Origin: VHCN01 sp964589935
Lineage (GTDB): Bacteria > Verrucomicrobiota > Verrucomicrobiia > Limisphaerales > VHCN01
Direction of reading: 5' to 3'
NCBI GenBank assembly: GCA_964589935.1
Contig: CAZPVD010000001.1
Span: 1 to 64,000 of the forward strand
DNA length: 64,000 bases
Below are positions 34,932 through 42,189 of this stretch, piece by piece; within the stretch, counting starts at the first letter, position 1; every line of letters begins with the position of its first letter. Under the pieces are notes generated by a model, which was not told where the DNA came from, did not search any database, and worked only from the letters and a program-made list of their open reading frames with translations. A program made the position numbers and the translations under genes.

Positions 34932-36485
34932 ATGAAGCCGATCGCCTGCCGTGTCCTATATGCCGCGCTTGTTTTGCTCTTCGTTGCGTTTGCCGCGGAC
35001 GATCTTTGCGCCGCGCAGCGCCCGCCAAACATCATCTTCCTGCTCGCGGACGACATCGGCTACGGCGATCTCAGTTGCCACGGCGCGACGCTGGTGAAGA
35101 CACCGAACATTGACCGGCTCGCCCGCGAGGGAGTGCGCTTCACTGATGCGCATTCACCCGCGTCCACCTGCACGCCGACGCGCCGCGCGTTCATCACGGG
35201 GCGCTACTCGTGGCGGCAGGAACCCGGCTCGCGTATCGCGCCCGGCGATGAGCCGCTGACGATTCCGCCCGGCACCGCGACGGTTGCGTCGTTGCTGAAG
35301 CAGGCCGGCTACAAGACGGGAGTGGTCGGCAAGTGGCATCTCGGCCTCGGCGGCGAAGGCGGCCCCGACTGGAACGGCGACATCAAGCCCGGCCCGCTGG
35401 AGATCGGTTTCGACTACGCCTTCATCATGCCCGCCACCGGCGACCGTGTGCCGTGCGTCTATGTGGAGAACCACCGCGTCGTGGGCCTTGATCCGAAGGA
35501 CCCGATTGCGGTGAGTTACAAGATGAAGATCGGTAGCGATCCCACCGGGAAGGAAAATCCCGAGCTGCTGAAGCTTAAGCCCACGCATGGCCATGACATG
35601 ACCATCGTCAACGGCGTGAGCCGCATCGGCTGGATGTCCGGCGGCAAGGCCGCGCGCTGGGTGGACGAGGACATGGCCGATACTTACACGAAGAAAGCCA
35701 TCGCGTTCATCGATCAGAACAAGGCCGGCCCGTTCTTCCTTTACCTTGCCACGCACAACATCCACGTGCCGCGCGTGCCGCATCCGCGCTTCAAGAACGC
35801 CAGCCACGCTGGCATCCGAGGTGACTCGATCCACGAGCTCGACGAAACCGTCGGCAAAGTCATGGCCGCGCTCGACCGCCTCAAGCTCGCCGATAACACG
35901 CTGCTCATTTTCACCAGTGACAACGGCGGCGTGATGGACGACGGCTACGAGGACTTCGGCGATCTGGCGCACAAGTGCAACGGCGTGCTACACGGGTTCA
36001 AGGGCAGCGTTTATGAGGGCGGCCATCGCATTCCATTCATTGCGCGCTGGCCGGGGCGCATCAAGCCCGGCACGGAATCCTTCGCGCTGATCGCTCACCT
36101 CGACATGGCCGCGACCTTTGCGGCCATCGCCGGCGTGACAATTCCCGAGGGCGGCTGCGCGGACAGCGTCAATGTCCTGCCCGCGTTGCTCGGCGAATCG
36201 AAGACGGCGCGGGAGAACTTCGTCGCGCACAACGGCGGCACGCGTCCGCCTTTTGGCGTGCGGCTTGGCCCTTGGAAGCTCATCGAACCCGCCGCCGGCG
36301 GCGCAGGCAAGGGCAAGGCCGCCAACGACGGCAAGCAAGGCTACAAGAATCCAGTGACCGTCCAGCTCTACAATCTCGCAGACGACTTGGCCGAGACAAA
36401 GAACCTCGCAGCAGAAATGTCCGATAAGGTGAAGGAGCTTCAAGCCTTGCTCGCAAAGCTTCGCGCCGAAAATAATAACCAATAA
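34932..36485 (+). CDS. Secreted sulfatase 9 (Cys-type)
   Basis: This 517-residue sulfatase has a signal peptide (about 1-28), LLADDIGYGDLSCHG and modification site C-T-P-T-R at residues 80-84. VVGKWHLGLGG and FTSDNGGVMDDG are present. It shares RYSWR and the SRIAPGDEPL region with sulfatase 7-like members. It follows the frameshifted DUF1593 gene by 48 bases and precedes sulfatase 10 by 60 AT-rich bases. Confidence 0.93.
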   Translation: MKPIACRVLYAALVLLFVAFAADDLCAAQRPPNIIFLLADDIGYGDLSCHGATLVKTPNIDRLAREGVRFTDAHSPASTCTPTRRAFITGRYSWRQEPGSRIAPGDEPLTIPPGTATVASLLKQAGYKTGVVGKWHLGLGGEGGPDWNGDIKPGPLEIGFDYAFIMPATGDRVPCVYVENHRVVGLDPKDPIAVSYKMKIGSDPTGKENPELLKLKPTHGHDMTIVNGVSRIGWMSGGKAARWVDEDMADTYTKKAIAFIDQNKAGPFFLYLATHNIHVPRVPHPRFKNASHAGIRGDSIHELDETVGKVMAALDRLKLADNTLLIFTSDNGGVMDDGYEDFGDLAHKCNGVLHGFKGSVYEGGHRIPFIARWPGRIKPGTESFALIAHLDMAATFAAIAGVTIPEGGCADSVNVLPALLGESKTARENFVAHNGGTRPPFGVRLGPWKLIEPAAGGAGKGKAANDGKQGYKNPVTVQLYNLADDLAETKNLAAEMSDKVKELQALLAKLRAENNNQ

Positions 36486-36505
36486 TCCGCATCGAACTTA
36501 CAACT

Positions 36506-36519
36506 GTCCATCCGTGGAC
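36506..36519 (+). promoter_or_regulatory. Small hairpin in the leader of sulfatase 10
   Basis: GTCCA (36506-36510) pairs with TGGAC (36515-36519) around a TCCG tetraloop, 26 bases before the chosen start at 36546. There is no T-run, so it is not an obvious terminator. Any regulatory role is speculative. Confidence 0.3.
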
Positions 36520-36545
36520 TTATGCGCCGAGTAACGTCGCCTGTT

Positions 36546-37967
36546 ATGAATACAAAAGCTCTTGTTAGGTTTATCTTTGCATTATTCATGTTCGTTACCG
36601 TCACGAGTGTTGACAACTTACGTGCCGCCCCGCAACGCCCGCCGAACATCGTCTTCCTCTTTGCCGACGACCTCGGCCACGGCGCCCTCGGCTGCTACGG
36701 CGGGAAGAAGATTCTCACGCCCAACATTGACCGCCTTGCCGCCGAGGGGATGCGTTTCACCCAGTGCTATGCGGGTTCCAACGTGTGCGCGCCGTCGCGC
36801 TCTACGCTGATGACCGGCCTGCACACGGGCCACACGCCCGTCCGAAACAACGGCAAGATTCGCTACCTCTACGACGAAGACATCACCGTGGCGGAAGTGC
36901 TCAAGATGGCCGGTTACGCGACCGGCGGCTTCGGTAAGTGGGGCCTCGGCGACATGGGCACGCCCGGCGTCGCCATCAAGCAGGGCTTTGACGAATGGTT
37001 CGGTTACTATATGCAGGTCCACGCGCACTTTTACTACCCGTATTGGCTTTGGAAGAACGATAAGAAGTTCATGCTTCCGGAGAACGAAGGCGGCAAGCGT
37101 GGGCGCTATTCGCATGATGAGATTCAAAAGCAGGCACTCGACTTCATCCGCCATCATAAGGACGGCCCGTTCTTCTGCTATGTGCCTTACACGATCCCGC
37201 ACGTCGAGTTAGTCGTGCCGGTGGACTCCGAGATTCCTTATCGCGGCAAGTTTCCAAAGGAACCCATCAAGGACAACCGACCGGGTTACATCTGGTCGGA
37301 GGACGGCTACGTGACTTATGCCGGCATGGTAAGCCGCCTCGACCGCGGCGTGGGCGAAGTGATGGCGCTCCTCAAGGAACTCAAGCTCGACGATAACACC
37401 ATCGTCTTCTTCAGCTCGGACAACGGCGCGCAGGGCGGGGGAGACTGGCAGAAGCTCGTGACCTTCTTCGACGGCACCGGCGGACTGCGCGGCAGCAAGG
37501 GCAACTGGTATGAAGGCGGCATCCGCGACCCGCTCATCGCGCGCTGGCCGGGCAAAATCAAACCGGGCACCGTGAGCGATCACGTGTGCGCGTTCTGGGA
37601 CATGATGCCGACCTTCGCCGAGATCGCGCATACGGAAGCGCCCAAGAACCTCGACGGCATTTCCATCGTGCCCTCGCTGCTTGGCAAGCCGCAGAAGAAA
37701 CACGACTTCCTGTATTGGGAGATGCCCATGCCGCAGGGGCTGACCCACGCCGTTCGCATGGGCGACTGGAAGGCCGTGCAACCCCGCGCCAACGCGCCCT
37801 TCGAGCTTTACGACCTCAAGACCGATGAAAAGGAAACCACCAACGTCGCCGCAGAGAATCCCGATGTGATGAAGCAGATCGCCGCCATTATCGCCCGCGA
37901 ACACACGCCCGAACGCGACTATGCCGAGGATAATAATCCGACCGGCATCAAGGACTATGTGCGCTAG
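36546..37967 (+). CDS. Secreted sulfatase 10 (Cys-type)
   Basis: This 473-residue sulfatase has a signal peptide (about 1-27), LFADDLGHGALGCYGG and modification site C-A-P-S-R at residues 81-85. GFGKWGLGD replaces the usual GKWHLG: Gly stands where the other sulfatases here have His. This may alter activity or substrate choice. FFSSDNGAQGG is present. An ATG at 36522 would add eight residues; the ATG at 36546 fits the signal peptide better. It is the last sulfatase of the island. Confidence 0.91.
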   Translation: MNTKALVRFIFALFMFVTVTSVDNLRAAPQRPPNIVFLFADDLGHGALGCYGGKKILTPNIDRLAAEGMRFTQCYAGSNVCAPSRSTLMTGLHTGHTPVRNNGKIRYLYDEDITVAEVLKMAGYATGGFGKWGLGDMGTPGVAIKQGFDEWFGYYMQVHAHFYYPYWLWKNDKKFMLPENEGGKRGRYSHDEIQKQALDFIRHHKDGPFFCYVPYTIPHVELVVPVDSEIPYRGKFPKEPIKDNRPGYIWSEDGYVTYAGMVSRLDRGVGEVMALLKELKLDDNTIVFFSSDNGAQGGGDWQKLVTFFDGTGGLRGSKGNWYEGGIRDPLIARWPGKIKPGTVSDHVCAFWDMMPTFAEIAHTEAPKNLDGISIVPSLLGKPQKKHDFLYWEMPMPQGLTHAVRMGDWKAVQPRANAPFELYDLKTDEKETTNVAAENPDVMKQIAAIIAREHTPERDYAEDNNPTGIKDYVR

Positions 37968-38024
37968 CCCTCGGTGATTGACCCTATTTCCCTTTGAACA
38001 AACAACGCGAAGCTTAGGACGCAC

Positions 38025-38435
38025 ATGACCCGCGCCGAAATGCTGGCCGCCGTGGTGGATTACCGCGAGCGCCTGAAAACCTCAAAGGCCAGCGAGTCCT
38101 CCGCGTCCCTGCTTGCCCTGCTCGACCAGATGGAGCGCCGCCTGATTGATGGCGACGTTCCGCTGGAGGACTGGGAGCAGTTCGAGCTGCAATGGACCGC
38201 GCACGTGGCGGACCTGATGCGCGAGATCCGGCGCAACAGCGCGCACGTGATGCTGGCCTTCGAGGACATGGAGCGCAGGCATCCGGGCATTTTTGATAAT
38301 GACGAGAAGGCGAAGAAACTCCTGCACTGGTGGCGGGAGGAAGGCGGGCGCGAGCAGTTCATGGGCGGCATCACCTTGGAAGAGCGCCGCGAACTGGAGG
38401 AAAAGGCCCGCCGCTGGAGAGAAGATAACTTATAA
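38025..38435 (+). CDS. Small charged helical protein of unknown function
   Basis: I do not recognise this 136-residue protein. It is rich in Glu, Arg, Leu and Trp, with no signal peptide or membrane segment, and is predicted mostly helical. Features are LLDQMERRLIDGDVPLEDWEQFELQW in the middle part and LEERRELEEKARRWRE at the end. A Shine-Dalgarno-like TTAGGA lies nine bases before the start, clearer than at most genes here. It is the only evidently cytosolic product at the end of the sulfatase run. The palindrome AACTTATAAGTT (38427-38438) overlaps its stop. Confidence 0.7.
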   Translation: MTRAEMLAAVVDYRERLKTSKASESSASLLALLDQMERRLIDGDVPLEDWEQFELQWTAHVADLMREIRRNSAHVMLAFEDMERRHPGIFDNDEKAKKLLHWWREEGGREQFMGGITLEERRELEEKARRWREDNL

Positions 38436-38463
38436 GTTCGTCTCGTCGCTCGTCTTACTTCAC

Positions 38464-38486
38464 AACTTATCCCTGAAGGGTAAGTT
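38464..38486. terminator. Possible bidirectional terminator between convergent genes
   Basis: AACTTA-T-CCCT (38464-38474) pairs with AGGGTAAGTT (38477-38486), ten pairs with one bulged T and a GA loop. It sits between the converging genes ending at 38435 and 38517. No long T-run follows on either strand, so the terminator call is tentative. Confidence 0.45.
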
Positions 38487-38516
38487 CACCAAGCGCACCT
38501 TACAGCATGGATTGGT

Positions 38517-40373
38517 TCACTTCGTCTCGATGGGCAGGACAAGGTGGGACGGGAGCTGGCGCGAGCGGTAGATGCGCTGGATGGCGGCCTGATAGTCGCC
38601 TTCCGCGGCCTCGAAGATGTTCGGCACGAACTTCTGCGGGTTGCGGTCTATGACGGGGAACCACGTGCTCTGCACCTGCACCATGATGCGGTGGCCTTTC
38701 TGGAAGGCGTGGTTGACGCCGTGCAGGCTCCACACGAAGGCGTCGGGCTTGTTCGGCTTGAGCGGCTCGGGCTTCTCGAAGCTCTTGCGGAAGCGGCCGC
38801 GGAAGACTTCATTCGCGACCATCAGTTGCCAGCCGGCCATCTTGGGTTCCTTCGGCATTTCCTCGGGGAACACGTCAATGAGCTTCACGATCCAGTCGCA
38901 GTCGGTGCCGGTCGTCGCGCCGTAAAGATGCGCGAACACTTCGCCGACGACCACGGTGTCGTCCGTGAGCGGCTCCGTCGCGTAGCTGAGAACGTCGGGC
39001 CGGTTGTGGACGAAGCGCTGGTCTTCGAGGAGCCATTCGCCCCAGCGCGAGCCGGGGCCGTAGGTCGCCTCGATGGGCCGCGTGCGATACGGGACGGGCC
39101 GCGCCGGATCGGAGACGTAGGTGTCTGACTCGCCGCGGTCGCGGCTGGACGGTGCTTCAAACGAGAGTTGCCCGTCGTCGCGGAAGTAAAGGTTGCGTGC
39201 GATAACTCCCTTGTCGGGCGGCCAGGCGTCCTGCGAGGTCCACTGGTTCACACCCGTGCGGAACGTGTGCGCCTCCGGCTGGCGGAGCGGGCCTTTGTCC
39301 TTGAGCAGCGCGGCGAAGAAGGGCAGTTGCACCTTCTCTCGGAAATACTTCGCCGTGTCGCTGCCGAAGTTCAGCGGGCCGAGGCCGCTGCCGGGGCCGT
39401 TCGCCCAACTGCCGTGCTTCCACGGGCCGATGACGATGAAGTTCTGGTGATGCTCGTCGTGCTTCTCCAGCTCGGAATACGTCTGCTGCGGGCCGAAGAA
39501 ATCCTCCTGGTCCCACCAGCCCGCGACCGTGAGCGTGGGAACCGCCACGCGCTTGAGATGCTTCCACGCCGCCTGCCGCTGCCAGAAGGCGTCGTAGTTC
39601 GGATGCGCGACAAAGTCGTTCCACGTCGGCAGTGAGCGGTGGAATATCTTTTCATTCGCGTTCCGCAACGGCCCGAGCGCGAGATACCACTCATACGTGT
39701 CGGCCTTGTCGAACTTAAAGCTGTAGTTCGTCCGCCCCGTTTCGAGCAGCGCCGCATACTCGAAGCCGTAGCTCAACCTGAACGCGCCGTTGTGATGAAA
39801 GTCATCGCCGAGGAACATGTCCGCCACGGGCGCCTGCGGCGACGCGGCCTTGAGCGCCGGATGCGGCTCGATCAACGCCATCGTCACGAGCCAGCCCGGA
39901 TACGAGATGCCGAGGATGCCCGCGCGGCCGTTGTTGCCGGGAACGTTCTTGAGCAGCCACTCGATGGTGTCGTAAGTGTCCGTGCCCTCGTCGAGCGCCT
40001 TGGGATCGTCCGGGTTGCGCGGCTGGCGCAGCATGATGAACTCGCCCTCCGACTTGTAGCGCCCGCGAATGTCCTGAAAAACAAAGATGAAGCCCTCCTC
40101 GGCCAGCTCGCGATACGCGCCGCGCAGCGACGTGGCGAAGCCGTTCGTGTCATTGCGCAGCCCGTAAGGCGTGCGCGTGATGAGGAAGGGCAGGGGACCC
40201 GCGGCGTCCTTTGGCACAAAGATGTCCGTGTTGAGCCTCACGCCGTCGCGTGCGGGCACCATCGCGTGGATGGCGGTGAACCTCTGCGAAGGGTCGAAGG
40301 AATTCTGCGCGGACGCCGCCAACGCCAGTGAAAAACACAGTGCGCCGATGAATCGGAATGGGGAAGCTTTCAC
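38517..40373 (-). CDS. Secreted CocE/NonD-family hydrolase (X-Pro dipeptidyl-peptidase-like)
   Basis: This protein of about 618 residues has a signal peptide from the GTG at 40373. It then has an alpha/beta hydrolase domain with nucleophile elbow GISYPGW (Ser 157), GWWDQED with the probable Asp and GPWKHGSW with the His, followed by a C-terminal jelly-roll domain (about 380-618). The family includes cocaine esterase, glutaryl-7-ACA acylases and X-Pro peptidases; the substrate here is unknown. ATGs at 40430 and 40448 would add an Arg-rich leader, the longer one entering the tandem array, so they are less likely. Confidence 0.88.
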   Translation of the reverse strand: MKASPFRFIGALCFSLALAASAQNSFDPSQRFTAIHAMVPARDGVRLNTDIFVPKDAAGPLPFLITRTPYGLRNDTNGFATSLRGAYRELAEEGFIFVFQDIRGRYKSEGEFIMLRQPRNPDDPKALDEGTDTYDTIEWLLKNVPGNNGRAGILGISYPGWLVTMALIEPHPALKAASPQAPVADMFLGDDFHHNGAFRLSYGFEYAALLETGRTNYSFKFDKADTYEWYLALGPLRNANEKIFHRSLPTWNDFVAHPNYDAFWQRQAAWKHLKRVAVPTLTVAGWWDQEDFFGPQQTYSELEKHDEHHQNFIVIGPWKHGSWANGPGSGLGPLNFGSDTAKYFREKVQLPFFAALLKDKGPLRQPEAHTFRTGVNQWTSQDAWPPDKGVIARNLYFRDDGQLSFEAPSSRDRGESDTYVSDPARPVPYRTRPIEATYGPGSRWGEWLLEDQRFVHNRPDVLSYATEPLTDDTVVVGEVFAHLYGATTGTDCDWIVKLIDVFPEEMPKEPKMAGWQLMVANEVFRGRFRKSFEKPEPLKPNKPDAFVWSLHGVNHAFQKGHRIMVQVQSTWFPVIDRNPQKFVPNIFEAAEGDYQAAIQRIYRSRQLPSHLVLPIETK

Positions 40374-40438
40374 GGGCCGACGATGAACGAACCCGCGCCG
40401 CCTCGCAAGCCTGCCGGCAAAGCGCGCCATCGGGATTC

Positions 40439-40795
40439 CGACATGCAAGCCGCTTCTGGACTCGTGTCAGTTCAGGTTTCGGGCGTGCGAGCCGCAGTTT
40501 AGGACGTGTCACCCGAGGATTCGTTCGTGTAAATCGCACCTTCGGACGTGTCAACCGGGGTTGCGAACGTGCGCGCCGAGGTTTCGGGCGTGTCAGCGAA
40601 GGATTTGTTCGTGTAAATCGAGGGTTCGACCGTGTCAGACGAGGTTTAGGACGTGTCAATCGCGCTTTAGAACGTGCGAGCCGCGGTTTAGAGCGTGTAA
40701 ATCCCGCGTTCGGACGTGTCAATCGAGCCTGAGGACGTGTCAATTGCGCGTTAGAATGTGTCAGCGCCGGGCGGGAACGTGCTGAAACCGGCTTG
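40439..40795. repeat. Degenerate 21-bp-period tandem array (array A, 17 units)
   Basis: Seventeen contiguous units of exactly 21 bp start at 40439 (degenerate), 40460, 40481, 40502 and every 21 bases to 40775. All sixteen units from 40460 on have GTG at unit positions 5-7, and fifteen have G at position 1. The first ten positions read about GRACGTGTCA; the remainder is about AYCGMGG then TTTM. Positions 8-10 define subtypes: TCA in nine units, TAA in three (40523, 40607, 40691, exactly four units apart), CGA or CGC in three. Units at 40481, 40565 and 40670 are close copies, as are 40523 and 40607. There are no spacers and no indels. Both strands have open frames through it because 21 is a multiple of three. 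Function unknown. Confidence 0.93.
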
Positions 40796-40938
40796 AACAC
40801 AGCAACTTGCACATTTGCGGGTGCTATCTGGCTGTTTTTGACCAATTTCGATCGTGGATCAGCTTGTGTCCATTGGTGGGGCGAGCGTCCTCGCGGGTCG
40901 GCTCGTCAGGAGCCTCGCGGACGCCAATCCGTAAAAGA

Positions 40939-41096
40939 GCGGCAAAAAGCCGCCGCTGGCAATAGCCCAGCCTTTCAAGTCTGGGTCAAACGCGACCGGA
41001 CACACAAAGTCACGCGAGGGACGGAAGAGCGTTTCTTTCGTCCCTACGGGACTCGTTCATTTGCACGCCGCGGGAACCCAGCGCTGAAGCGCTGGG
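40939..41096. repeat. Cluster of hairpins (REP-like) between array A and the TIR gene
   Basis: Four stems lie in this gene-free stretch. GCGGC (40939-40943) pairs with GCCGC (40949-40953). GGGACGGAA (41018-41026) pairs with TTTCGTCCC (41036-41044) with one G-T pair. GTCCC (41040-41044) pairs alternatively with GGGAC (41048-41052). CCCAGCGCT (41077-41085) pairs perfectly with AGCGCTGGG (41088-41096). The last is a near-perfect 20-base palindrome 44 bases past the TIR gene's stop. Such palindromes are typical of dispersed repetitive elements. The remainder of 40796-41139 shows no gene. Confidence 0.65.
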
Positions 41097-41139
41097 CTAT
41101 TATCGAGGAGGAATGGAGCCGTTCTCCTTCGTCCACTGG

Positions 41140-42105
41140 TTACTTCTTATTCTGCGGTTGCTTCTGCGGCTTCAAGTCGCGCAGGACGCGCTGAAAGGCC
41201 CTTTGATAGGCGTCGTGGTCTTTCCAGTTGCTGAAGTCGCCAATGTGGCGCGTGCGCCGGATTTCCGCCGCCCATGCCTTGTCTGTCTTCATTACGGCGT
41301 CGTCGAGCCGGATGGGAAAGAGCACTGTCTCCTTCCGCTGCCGCTCCTTTTCAAAACAGCTTTCCACCTCAGACTCCACCCAATCGCTGGCGATGGAATG
41401 TTCCGAGAGCACCAGCAGAAGCTTGTCATGCAGCCGGATGGACTCGTCAATCTTGGGGCGGATTCTATCCCCGATCTTCAAGTCCTCGGGCGCAAACCAG
41501 CAGCGGACATTGTTCGCCTGCAAGTCCGCATGCAGCCGTCGCGCAAAGGCGTCGTCCTTGCTGGAGTAACTGATGAAGCAGGAATAAAACTGGATGGGCT
41601 GGTTGAGGAACGAAGGCAGGTAAGCGATGAACTCATCCGGTAGCCCGCACCCGCGCAGGAAGGCTTCGGGCAACATTCCAGACCATTGCAGTGTGCGCAG
41701 GTCAATCGTTGAAGGGCCGTGATGCCGACAGGTGTCCAAACCTTTCACGTTAGACAGATTGGTGTTTCCAAATACAGTCTCAAACAAATTTACTTCGGAG
41801 AGATTTGCGCCTTCGAGAAATGATCCGCTTAAGTCAGCCCTTGTCAGATCGGCTTCATTCAATTGTGCGTCGGTAAGGGCTGAAATGTTAATTATCGCAC
41901 GACGTAAGTTGGCTTTCGTTAGATCAGCGCCAACCAGAGAACAGTGGATAATATGGACGCCTTCCAAATTGTAACCTCGAAAATCTCTCGCCGGAGCAAA
42001 CAGTGTGTGTGTTAAGGTAGGAATTATTTCAGGATTCTTTCTCCTCCATTGATTCCAAGCCTCTACACCCTGATTAAGGATTTTCAGATATTTTTCGTCC
42101 GCCAT
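41140..42105 (-). CDS. Pentapeptide-repeat plus TIR-domain protein
   Basis: This 321-residue protein has no signal peptide. Residues about 41-126 are pentapeptide repeats (A-[DN]-L-x-x style: GADLTKANLRRA, EADLTRADLSG, EGANLSEVNLFE). A linker, RHHGPSTIDLRTLQ to PSFLNQPIQ, follows. A TIR domain spans about 172-315: CFISYSSKD, CWFAPEDLKIG, LLLVLSEHSIASDWVESEVE. W242-x-x-x-E246 matches the WxxxE motif, so E246 is the likely catalytic Glu of an NADase. Bacterial TIR proteins often act in antiphage defence or signalling; this combination is a recurring architecture of unproven function. The pentapeptide half has much lower G+C (about 41 percent in hand-counted lines) than the TIR half. The start could also be 42189. 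Confidence 0.9.
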   Translation of the reverse strand: MADEKYLKILNQGVEAWNQWRRKNPEIIPTLTHTLFAPARDFRGYNLEGVHIIHCSLVGADLTKANLRRAIINISALTDAQLNEADLTRADLSGSFLEGANLSEVNLFETVFGNTNLSNVKGLDTCRHHGPSTIDLRTLQWSGMLPEAFLRGCGLPDEFIAYLPSFLNQPIQFYSCFISYSSKDDAFARRLHADLQANNVRCWFAPEDLKIGDRIRPKIDESIRLHDKLLLVLSEHSIASDWVESEVESCFEKERQRKETVLFPIRLDDAVMKTDKAWAAEIRRTRHIGDFSNWKDHDAYQRAFQRVLRDLKPQKQPQNKK

Positions 42106-42189
42106 GATGTCCCGTTTGCCTTTCTCAAGATTCGGATTAGGTGTCGTTGTCCTTGGTTTGGGAAGTGATCTCGTTGCCTGATGGCGCAA

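Noticed and set aside
40439..40795. CRISPR array
   Set aside because: Units abut with no spacers, the period is 21 bp, the repeats are degenerate throughout, and no cas gene is present in the window.
40150..40845. A 231-residue minus-strand frame through array A as a real heptad-repeat protein
   Set aside because: It overlaps the start of the CocE-like gene by over 200 bases in another frame, has no family resemblance, and openness follows from a repeat length divisible by three. Kept only as a question in the findings.
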